Of a stretch of 64,000 nucleotides of DNA, positions 21,270 to 31,900 are shown piece after piece. Below the pieces are notes generated by a model. That model was not told the DNA's origin, made no database searches, and was given only the letters and a program-made list of their open reading frames with translations. This DNA is from Rhodocollybia butyracea (Eukaryota > Basidiomycota > Agaricomycetes > Agaricales > Omphalotaceae), in NCBI GenBank assembly GCA_015501585.1, contig JADNRY010000001.1, positions 992,001-1,056,000 on the forward strand. The letters run 5' to 3'. Each line of letters opens with the position of its first letter. The first letter of the stretch is position 1. A program made the translations under genes and the position numbers.

Positions 21270-24200
21270 TGTGGTTCCCATATTGCAATGTAGGTGGTTC
21301 TGGCCACATCCCGCATTGCAATTTAAGACGGTTCTGTCCGCCACAGCAAATGTGCCTGCATTGCAATGTGGTATATGTCACAGCCTGGCCTTTGAAAAAT
21401 TACTGAATTAGGGAATTTTTTGCTATGTGTAACATGAAGCTTGCATCTGCATGTCACATCACAACTGTTTTAGCCAAATTTAGAAATATAACAGTTGGCC
21501 ATATTAAGCTATGGCTAAAGCGGCGGCGCGGGTACACATTTGATGGGGTCATGTGACTCGCCGATTGCAGGTTTCGATAGCTTCGTTAAAATAGGCAATT
21601 TACGAGCCTAATTGGGATGTTTCTGTATGGGTAGCTAGCCCAAAAAAGGCTATGGATAGTGTATTAATATTTTAGCACTGTACCTCGATGGATGGGGCAC
21701 CGTAATGGGTTGGATTGAATGAAAAGATTTAGATTACCTTCGGTCAAAGCTGTACATCACTGCCTAATTGGGAATGCCAGCAAAGCGGCCTAAAAGCCTG
21801 CTTGTACAGCAGATATCCTTGCTAATAGGGATGTACATAGTGTCTTTAGATATATCAGAGGTCCCTGAAGCGAGATTACAGCCAGAGCGGCAGTCAAAGC
21901 TGTTTTATTACCATATTTAGAATGCCAGCAAAGCGGCCTAAAAGCTTGTTTATGCATGGGTATTCTACCTAATAGCAGTCTACACAGTGTTTATAGATGC
22001 ACAGTAGGTACCTAGAGCGAAATTAAAGCTGGTATGTGGTGTAATAGTGGCCCTGCTTCGAGATTTGGGACTGTGGCTGTGCTTTAAAAAATCGAAGTAA
22101 AGGTAGGGATGTTTGATATACTAGTGGTCCAGGCATGATTTCTACATAGTATATATATACCTGAAGCAAAATTAGAGCATTCTGTGGAGAGAATAAGCTG
22201 TAATTGCCAGCTCTAGGCCGGAGGAGGTCAAAGCTGTATGACCAAATAGGGAAATATATCATTACGTACAGGTGGTGTTGAGTCGAAGTTGGGCTCAGTA
22301 ATGGCATGGCCTCTCAAGGTCTGAGGTTTGGAATACATATCTGAGTAGTGTAATATACTAGCTACGCCCTCCAGGTGTTATATTTCCCAATATGTGGGCA
22401 GGAGGATGTACATGGAGTGATCAATTGTGAGTAACCATCAAAATTCGCATTTTTGAGGAATTAAATACTAATAATGAGTGCCTAAGCGCAGGTAGCACCT
22501 CAAAGCTTGGTAGGTATACTGTACTACATAGTATACACTCGATACGTGTCCAAGAACCACTAATATGGCACCAGAGGCGATGGTATGTACTGATCTTTAT
22601 AGATTTTGCCTGAAAACTCGATTTTTTGAGGAATTAGCATAGAATATTGGGGCCTTGAGAGTAGCCAAGAGGCTGAGACGTCGTATCTAGACTGTACTAC
22701 ATAGTATTAGACGTCGCCATATGCAAAAACGATTTATAGAGCACCTGAAGCGATGGTATTCCCTGATCTGTATGGATTCTGCCAAAAAATGCGATTTTCA
22801 GGACATAAAACATGAATAGAGTATGCTATGGACCTCAGACTATGCTCAAACTTTGGGAATCATGTATTCGAATCATATATAGGCCCGCCAGATTAAAAGG
22901 TTTCAGTATATGCATCTCAATGTCACGATCTGAACTTTGAGCCAAGTAGAGATATCCTAGTGTGCACTTACCACAGTATCGTTCCATGGAGGTACCCAGA
23001 TGTAGATATAACACCTGATAATCGTTGAATTGGATTTGAAGACATGTTTCCCAAGTTTTTGGCTGGATCTGAGACTTGTAGCACACTCTATGCCTGTTTT
23101 ATTTCCTGAAAATCGCATTTTTTGGCAGAATCCATACAGATCAGGGAATACCATCGCTTCAGGTGCTCTATAAATCGTTTTTGCATATGGCGACGTCTAA
23201 TACTATGTAGTACAGTCTAGATACGACGTCTCAGCCTCTTGGCTACTCTCAAGGCCCCAATATTCTATGCTAATTCCTCAAAAAATCGAGTTTTCAGGCA
23301 AAATCTATAAAGATCAGTACATACCATCGCCTCTGGTGCCATATTAGTGGTTCTTGGACACGTATCGAGTGTATACTATGTAGTACAGTATACCTACCAA
23401 GCTTTGAGGTGCTACCTGCGCTTAGGCACTCATTATTAGTATTTAATTCCTCAAAAATGCGAATTTTGATGGTTACTCACAATTGATCACTCCATGTACA
23501 TCCTCCTGCCCACATATTGGGAAATATAACACCTGGAGGGCGTAGCTAGTATATTACACTACTCAGATATGTATTCCAAACCTCAGACCTTGAGAGGCCA
23601 TGCCATTACTGAGCCCAACTTCGACTCAACACCACCTGTACGTAATGATATATTTCCCTATTTGGTCATACAGCTTTGACCTCCTCCGGCCTAGAGCTGG
23701 CAATTACAGCTTATTCTCTCCACAGAATGCTCTAATTTTGCTTCAGGTATATATATACTATGTAGAAATCATGCCTGGACCACTAGTATATCAAACATCC
23801 CTACCTTTACTTCGATTTTTTAAAGCACAGCCACAGTCCCAAATCTCGAAGCAGGGCCACTATTACACCACATACCAGCTTTAATTTCGCTCTAGGTACC
23901 TACTGTGCATCTATAAACACTGTGTAGACTGCTATTAGGTAGAATACCCATGCATAAACAAGCTTTTAGGCCGCTTTGCTGGCATTCTAAATATGGTAAT
24001 AAAACAGCTTTGACTGCCGCTCTGGCTGTAATCTCGCTTCAGGGACCTCTGATATATCTAAAGACACTATGTACATCCCTATTAGCAAGGATATCTGCTG
24101 TACAAGCAGGCTTTTAGGCCGCTTTGCTGGCATTCCCAATTAGGCAGTGATGTACAGCTTTGACCGAAGGTAATCTAAATCTTTTCATTCAATCCAACCC

Positions 24201-24637
24201 ATTACGGTGCCCCATCCATCGAGGTACAGTGCTAAAATATTAATACACTATCCATAGCCTTTTTTGGGCTAGCTACCCATACAGAAACATCCCAATTAGG
24301 CTCGTAAATTGCCTATTTTAACGAAGCTATCGAAACCTGCAATCGGCGAGTCACATGACCCCATCAAATGTGTACCCGCGCCGCCGCTTTAGCCATAGCT
24401 TAATATGGCCAACTGTTATATTTCTAAATTTGGCTAAAACAGTTGTGATGTGACATGCAGATGCAAGCTTCATGTTACACATAGCAAAAAATTCCCTAAT
24501 TCAGTAATTTTTCAAAGGCCAGGCTGTGACATATACCACATTGCAATGCAGGCACATTTGCTGTGGCGGACAGAACCGTCTTAAATTGCAATGCGGGATG
24601 TGGCCACATCCATCTTACATTACATTATGGGCTCCAC
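21270..24637. repeat. Giant palindrome: 1.5-kb exact arms inside longer diverged inverted repeats
   Basis: 21302-22802 equals the reverse complement of 23105-24605. Every stretch I compared matched, and paired coordinates always sum to 45907, so there is no indel. Both arms therefore hold the same meaningless 94-codon frame (22023-22307 minus, 23600-23884 plus). Beyond the exact part, at both the outer ends (21270-21301 / 24606-24637) and toward the centre (22803-22870 / 23035-23104), complementarity continues at only about 70-75%. The middle spacer is about 160 bp. No coding gene, TIR with target duplication, or known domain is seen. Confidence 0.92.
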
Positions 24638-26054
24638 ATCGCCTCAGGACTCCTGGACACTGTGTTGCCAATAGTCTGGATGGTGTTTGGGGCAAATGGG
24701 AAGAGCACCCACATTGTCACCATCTTTGTATGTTGAGCTTCTGGTAAGAGTTCTTGAGTGCGAGTCATTGTTAGGGTAAGGGAGGAGGGAAAAAGGAGGC
24801 GTAAAACTGTCAAGCGCTGTTAGCCGATCAGACCCGCCTCGTCGGCGGAGGTGTGTAGCATGCAATTTCGACCACTCTAGTTAAACTGTATCGACTTTCA
24901 TGGAAAGGTAGTTTGGATCATTAATCATCGAGAAACATTGCACCAGTCAAAGTCCAGCATACGGTCTTTCCAGGTACACTTAATTCGATGATGATTAGCC
25001 CAGCCTCTACATATCCTCACTCTGTTAGCAACCTCTGCAAGGATAACTAACATTTCCTTAATATTCATAGACAGGTTGTGGGCGGTGAACGATTTATTAT
25101 TGACCTTAGTATTGATAGAAAGTGAATGATAGGGGACGTTGGGTTGTAAGGCTAGCAATTACTGCCGAGGATGTTCCCAATGTTTGCTATCCTTCCGAGA
25201 GTTCCATATCGTTGCAGAAGGTAATGATTACAGCCAGCGATGGTTGTGCCATGTTGACACGAAGTGAAATGAAAGGGGCAAATCCAATAACGTCGACTAC
25301 GACTTCAACATTGTCTAAGCCGCGAAAAAAATATTGCCTAAGGTCACATATTGGCCTTTACAAGTCTATTTGTGCTCTAAGAAGTCCACATTTCACCATG
25401 GTCAAGCCCTTTTTCTCTTTACTGAGGTTTAGGCGCTCGAGGGATGATGGTGGTATGAGGTAATCCAGATGTCTAAAAATATATTTCGAAAAACTATCTT
25501 ATCTATTCCCGGGCCGCGAATGGGTAATCTGCGCGTCCTGTTGGAGAATTTACGCCGGGAACGTAAATTGTAATCCGATGTATGGATTGAGGGGAGTGTT
25601 ATGTTTCAAGCGGCAATGAAGGTTGGGCTATATGTTCGAACACAAGAAGATATGTATCGCAGCTTGAAGAGGACTCATGTTTGCGATAAATGGGTGGACA
25701 TATGCAACCACGCCGCCTTTCTCATCCGCTGTTTTGATTCCGATATCTCGTGGCACCTTCACTAATAAACCACCTCCATAGCTCCCGCAAAACGTTGTTC
25801 TCCTACTCTGGTACTTCTGTTATCATCGCAATGCCATCGACCCGCGATTCGACAACGTGGATATAAGATAAAAAAAGTAGGACGCGCTTTCTTAAGCTCA
25901 TCCATGAAGTAACGGAAGGTCGGCTTTGGGTCCCCCTTTCTGATGGCTATGATAAGCATTCGTGCCCCAGTAGCCGCAATGTTATCACTGACTTGTAAGC
26001 CACCGGTGGCATGGACTCAGACGTATTGCTGTCTTGCCCCACTAGCTTCGTGAG
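24638..26054. other. Intergenic, no supported gene
   Basis: Frames at 24925-25158 (minus) and 25122-25463 (plus) lack recognisable motifs and consistent splicing. This may be older repeat-derived DNA. Confidence 0.35.
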
Positions 26055-26059
26055 AGCAT

Positions 26060-26211
26060 TGTAACGCCTACGGCACGTTCATTGCCGTTAGCGCCGATAT
26101 TACATAATTAGTCTACTCTTATCCTCGTACCACATACTCGTTTCGGTCTATTTCTCTAATAGAACGAGATCTTGCTCATGGTCTGAGGCATTAAGAGTCA
26201 GGGCTCTTACA
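26060..26211 (+). repeat. 5' LTR (152 bp)
   Basis: TG..CA ended direct repeat, partner at 27374-27525; short inverted ends TGTAA/TTACA. Confidence 0.88.
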
Positions 26212-26282
26212 CTTTTTTGAGCAACCTTGTCCTGAATAGGACTATTACAGCAATATGACCACACAACAGCACAACTCAAGCC

Positions 26283-27278
26283 ATGGCTCTGGCTTACTCT
26301 TTTCTTTCTCAAATCCTTTCCATGGTCCCTCATGATCCTCTCTCACACATCTCTGGGATCCTGGACTTCTCCTCCCAGGGAATTCAACAGCTGCTAGTCA
26401 ACTTTAAGCAGCTCTGGGAACAACATGGTCTTTCAGTGGCTGGTAGGGATTTGGCAGAGGCAGTGGTGCAGGATTCAACATTAAGATGTTGCTGGGCAGT
26501 GAAGGAAGAAGGTTTCCAGGCAGAGGTCTGTTTTCAGATGATAGAGTCTATTAAGAGACTGGGAGAAGAGTTTGGGATGGAACTGTCCAAATCTCAAACA
26601 CCACCTCCTGCTCCAAGTTCTCCATCACCTTTGACCGCTCCTACTGCCTCATCACCGACTCCCACGCTCGCTTCGAACGCATTGAACGCATTGAAATCAT
26701 CTCCACATGCTCTGACATTGGTTTCACCCTCCAAACCCACTTCCCCTTCATTTCGACTCCAACCAACCTCAGAGTTTGCACGGGAGGTGGCTGAACTGCG
26801 GAAAGCAGGCCGGAAACTTGAAGTATTCATGGATGAACATGTCATGGGGCTCGAACACACAGCTGGCACACCGCCAGCTCGTGTTCATCTCTCAAACACT
26901 CCAACCGAGTGTACACCTGTGCCTTATATTGCCCCTGTGACTGCTGTTCCACCAACAGGCCTTCGTAAACGTGTCAAACACAATGTGTATGGTGCGTTTG
27001 GTTCGCTCTTGCTTCATTCAAGTCGTTGCCCATCCCAATCTGGTACACTCATGCCATCACCCTCACCCACTGAAACTCCCCATCACCATATTTGTGCTCC
27101 CAATCAATGCTCCCATTCATGGCGCTGGAGATCTACTGTCTCCAATGTGCCACCACCATCTCAATCTGGACTTAGTGTCAGCATCCAGAGAATCCGGCAA
27201 TTTTCACAGGACACTTTCTCTTCTTCTGCACTTATGGAAATTGCCAGCATACTACATCATACGTTACCTATTAGATGA
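26283..27278 (+). CDS. Single ORF inside the short LTR element, gag-like at best
   Basis: 331 codons from the ATG at 26283, ending 95 bp before the 3' LTR. Residues 1-105 look helical (SQGIQQLLVNFKQLWEQHGL; FQAEVCFQMIESIKRLGEEF). Residues 106-160 are rich in Pro, Ser, Thr and Ala. Another short helix follows (REVAELRKAGRKLEVFMDEH). There is no CCHC zinc knuckle, protease or RT motif. Its place in the element suggests a gag-derived protein, but that is inference only; it may also be a captured host fragment. Whether it is translated is unknown. Confidence 0.5.
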   Translation: MALAYSFLSQILSMVPHDPLSHISGILDFSSQGIQQLLVNFKQLWEQHGLSVAGRDLAEAVVQDSTLRCCWAVKEEGFQAEVCFQMIESIKRLGEEFGMELSKSQTPPPAPSSPSPLTAPTASSPTPTLASNALNALKSSPHALTLVSPSKPTSPSFRLQPTSEFAREVAELRKAGRKLEVFMDEHVMGLEHTAGTPPARVHLSNTPTECTPVPYIAPVTAVPPTGLRKRVKHNVYGAFGSLLLHSSRCPSQSGTLMPSPSPTETPHHHICAPNQCSHSWRWRSTVSNVPPPSQSGLSVSIQRIRQFSQDTFSSSALMEIASILHHTLPIR

Positions 27279-27373
27279 CTGTATGTTTCTCTTTGTTATG
27301 TTTTCCCTTTTCCATCTTTCTCTTTTGTTTTTTTTGGGTAAGATGGACCTGTGGGGTCAATCTAGGGGGCATG

Positions 27374-27525
27374 TGTAACGCCTACGGCACGTTCATTGCC
27401 GTTAGCGCCGATATTACATAATTAGTCTACTCTTATCCTCGTACCACATACTCGTTTCGGTCTATTTCTCTAATAGAACGAGATTTTGCTCATGGTCTGA
27501 GGCATTAAGAGTCAGGGCTCTTACA
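27374..27525 (+). repeat. 3' LTR (152 bp)
   Basis: Second direct repeat, followed by the AGCAT target duplication. Confidence 0.88.
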
Positions 27526-27530
27526 AGCAT

Positions 27531-28972
27531 CTACTTTTAATCCAAACCTTGTTTAGTGCTCAGCCTGCCATACTCATCCGTTCTGTCATTGCTGACCAGT
27601 GGGGACTGCTGACTGGGAACAAGAACTGATCAACCAAGTATCCATGAACACCTAAGTAATATCCTATGGACGGCGTATCTGTGGCCGTAAAAAAAAAAAT
27701 AATTCATACCATGTACATCTACACCTGCTCCCTCCACGATTATTTTGGTCGCGATGGCGAATCATTCCACATACTATTTGATTTCTGGTACACTAAGATG
27801 GAGCTTTTAAGGGATCGTCAGGATTCTTTAACATGTTTGAAGCTGAAACATAGTCATGGAAAATCATTCTCGATCCTCACAACGCCCCAGAGCCCAGATT
27901 TGAAGGTGTATATAGGATCCTTTAGCATGGACGGTGCGACTTCTGGAAAAACACCGTAAAAGGTCATTCGGAAACTGAGGTCCACAAGGACTTGCCTCTT
28001 TCCACCTCAGAATCTGGTCATCGCGAGATACTGGGGATATTCGTGAGTCCCTCCCCATGGCGGGAGATCAAATGTTGCTCCTATGAGGAGGAACGTGCTG
28101 GGAACACATGCTCTTTGTGTGTAGCGCTCCTTGACGGTGGGATTGAAAGTATACTAAACGGCGCTGGCATCTAAACGCGTCAAGGGAGCCATAACTACTT
28201 GATTTTTGAGGATCATGTTGCCCACATGAGCCGGCTGGAAGGAAGCCAAGGCAGAGGAGGTCTGGGAGGGCCCAGTCCCCATGAATGGAAACGGATATGA
28301 TGTGTTTCGTGGAGTCTGTTGGGTAGAGAAAATATCTTTGGGGGGCTTTTGAAGTCTCCTTTCGACCCATCAACCTGTTTCCCGAAGTAGGGCGATTTAT
28401 GTCCACTAATCCATAAGCAATCCATTTTGGGGTTCGGCGACTTCAATAACATTGTCGAGCCATTACGAATTAGATACATCCTTCTGAGAAATGAAATATT
28501 GTGGTAAACCGTTCCAGTCAGGTCGAAGTTAGCATTCCAGAGAGATTGATTGATTAATTGTTGGAGCCAACTTCAGCTCTCTCGATTCGGTGGGAAGGAT
28601 AGAAGCTTGGGATTACTGTATTATGCAAGTTTTCTAAGTAGCGGCTTCTTCCTTCGTGTGTTCTATATGAGTGTGATTATCCATCAGAGAAAAGACCGGT
28701 ATCATAGTAAGAGGAAGCGTGATGCAATGTCCTAAAAATGATGCAAAGATATACGATACAGCGTCGCGAACCAGAAGAGATCAGAGGATAGCGACATGTA
28801 CAAACAGTGTTAGAGAGCGAAGAATGGTAATAAAAGGATGTCCAAGTCTAAGATATTGTAAGGATAGCAATTTATAAGAAATGAGGGTCGAGTCCATACG
28901 CCAAGATAACATAACATGAGAAGCAGCGCAAAGAAAATTCCACCTAGCATAAAACGTCTGAAGAAGCAGAGC
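27531..28972. other. Intergenic / 3' flank of chitin synthase
   Basis: No coding region recognised. Short frames on both strands at 27666-28479 have no domain. 28700-28972 is probably the chitin synthase 3' UTR. Confidence 0.35.
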
Positions 28973-31900
28973 TTACGACGCCTGTTCTGCAAGACACCTA
29001 TCAATTGCAGCGTTGATGATCACTTTCCTAGAAGTTAAGTCCATTCCAAAGTGCTCTTCCAGCTGTCTGCGAATCTCCCGCTTTGTAACAGAGTTCAGGT
29101 CGGCCACCCGAATGATGTTCTGCACAGCCCGCTCGATATCTGCATTTGAAGGAGTACCAGATAACGAAGTATTGTCAGGGCTTGAAGCCACTGGTATAGG
29201 CATGTCGAGATAGTTCGTCGTTGGCCTAGAGGGTGTAGGCTGATACAGAGACGGTGTTAGCTGAGGTTGCACATACATCATTCCTGTGTCCATAGGCATG
29301 CGAAGATTGGATTGAGGAGTGTTTCTGCCAGATTGGTAACCTGGAGGAGGATACATCATTCCCTGTGAAGGGGCAGGAGAGTAGGAGCGTTGTGGCTCGT
29401 AATGGGTTTCGCGGCCATAGAGAGAGGCAGTTTGTGATTCAGCGTAACCTTCATTTCGGAGTTTGTTTGGTGGTACCCAAGAGCCAATGCTATGGTTGGA
29501 TTCCTTGTCCCATAATTCGTTTTCCTGCATAGTATGATTAATAAATAGCATTATTTCAGTACTTGAAAGGCTATGACTCACATAATCGGTCCATGACTTC
29601 AACGGAATGGCCTTCGGGTCGAATTTACCCTCGTCCTAAAGAAAACATTGAGTTTCTAACAACACGAGAACCAGGGGGGAACACGCACATGAACAATGAC
29701 CTTCTTTCCAGATTCCCCCATGACCAGACGAGTAGCACCCCATGAAAAGTCATCCATCTTCCAGAAAGAATAGAGCGGCAAGTAGAGAGAGAATATGGGA
29801 ATGGCAAGGATATAGAAGACCATCCAACCAATCATATCCCACTTGCGTCGCATGATGAAGACAAGTGCCTGCATACCATAGATCGCGCCCAGCATGACGA
29901 GTGAAATTGTCGGAATCGCTTCTCCGTTGGTGACAACAGAGTAAATCAAATAGACGATCTACCAGAAAATACGATTCAGCGAGGACGACATGGATATAAA
30001 GAAACTAAAACTCACGTAACCGACTGTGACTGGCTGAATGATCGTCGAAACAAGGTCAATCATGACTACAAATCGCATAGAGAAACAGCAGAAACCACAA
30101 AGTTGCTCCAAGAACACAAGTTCTCCAAGATTATGCACCGTAGAATTGATCCAACGTCGTCGCTGAGACAGCAACACTTTCCAGTCATCGGGAGCAACAG
30201 TAAAGGCATGGGCGTCTCGGACAAACTGGGTTTTGAATTTCGGGAAATGCTTCAAGAGAATGGTGGTGAGGTAACGATCTTCTCCAAGATGCAGTAAATT
30301 CTTCATGTGCAATGTATCAACCCGGTTCTCCGAATAATCGTGGATGATTTGGTTCGCAATAAACAACGGTTTGTGGGTGTCAGGAGTGCGAAGACGATAC
30401 AGGGAGAAACAACCAGGTAAACAGGTCACTGAACCAAAAAGACTTTCGAATGCCTTGGTCATATGGTGAGAGATGAAGTATTCGTACACCTATGTCAACT
30501 AAGATTGACACACGATCGAGTGATGAGTCTACGAAAAAAATCTTACCTGCATCATCGTGAGGATAGACTGCTTTGCATTTGACAACGCCGTTTCTCCACA
30601 ACAAGCCAGGAGCTTCTTATCGTGAATCATCCTAGGAAGCAAGGTTTGAAATTGAAGTGAGGGTGAACATAATGAACGTACGCAGAGATTAGGCGATTGA
30701 TTGAATATTCATCAACAGTAGTATCAGCATCAACTGTGAACAGGTACTCGTAGAAGGAGGGGTTAACACCAATGACATTTTTTATCTGGTGATACATTTC
30801 GAGTTCCATAGGGTTCATAGGTGTGTTAAAGTGAACCTGAAGGAATGGCGGTTAGCTATTGTCAGTATGACGACGAAAGATCTGACCTTGTTAAAGAAGT
30901 GCATGAGAATCATCTGCGTATCACGCTTACCACGATTACCAGGACGAGACCGCTCGTTGGGTTTGCCGACTTTGACAATCACCAAGTAAGGCACAACATG
31001 ACCAGCGCACTCATACAAACCCGAGTAGATTTTGCCCATGTTGTGCTGCTTGGAACCCTCGCCGAGAGAAAGGAAGCTTAAGGGTTCAGGATCAAGATTT
31101 GGATCTGCACCAAGGATATCCAGGACGATACGTGGTGTAGGTCGGTCGTTACCAGAACCAACAATCATACCGTCACAGATGACAACGATTAGTTTACGCT
31201 TGTCGTCATACTTCATCTGGGCGAGAGAGTCGATGGTACGGCGGAGCGAAGCCTCGCCTTCTGTATAACAAGGGACCTGGCAGATAACAAATTTATCGTG
31301 ATCCTCTGGTAAACGAGAGGCAGTAAAGTTGATCGAGGCCAGGAATTTGAACCCAATAACTGAAACCATGACTATGGAGAGCGCGAGTAGGATATACTGG
31401 GCGAATAGACATTGAGGAGATTGCCGGTTATCGACTTTGCCAATTAGGAACAGATTCCGTAAACAGACTTTCTGCCTTGCCAGAATATCAGCGCTGATGG
31501 TGTTTGGGACAAGGGCATTCAGGCTCTTGGTAATGTCACCCCCACTATTAAGTTTGAATACATTCATAATGGCGGGATGCATAAACTGGGTGTCTGTATT
31601 ACCGGGAGCTTGGAAATCAGGAGGCGCGATAAGTGAGGGTTGAGAGGTGATATACGAAGTAACGTCGTAGACTTCGCTGTCATAAATTCCAACCGAGTTT
31701 CCAGTTGAAGCTCGACTCGAAATTTCGGATTTAGTGAAGCCCATAAACCCAACGCGAGCAGTGTATCTCATAATCACCATACTCTCAAAGTACCAGTCCG
31801 GACGCGGGTCCTGAGTGCTAATTCGGAAGTCATGGTATTGTGCATTCACGTCGGAGTTGTTAGTGGTGTCGAAATTGACAAATGGGCTGACCGTTCCATT

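Larger units (their letters stand above)
26055..27530 (+). mobile_element. Short LTR retroelement with one ORF, 5-bp target duplication
   Basis: Direct repeats 26060-26211 and 27374-27525 (152 bp each) start TGTAACGCC and end CTCTTACA, so they have the TG..CA ends of LTRs. I see one difference between them (C/T at about 26171 and 27485). Both sides carry AGCAT (26055-26059, 27526-27530) as target duplication. A purine run AGGGGG (27364-27369) precedes the 3' LTR. There is no reverse transcriptase, protease or integrase, so it must depend on another element. The LTR ends resemble those of agaric Ty3/gypsy elements. Confidence 0.88.

Noticed and set aside
22023..22307. 94-codon frame identical to one at 23600-23884
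   Set aside because: It is identical only because the palindrome arms are identical; no domain, no gene context.
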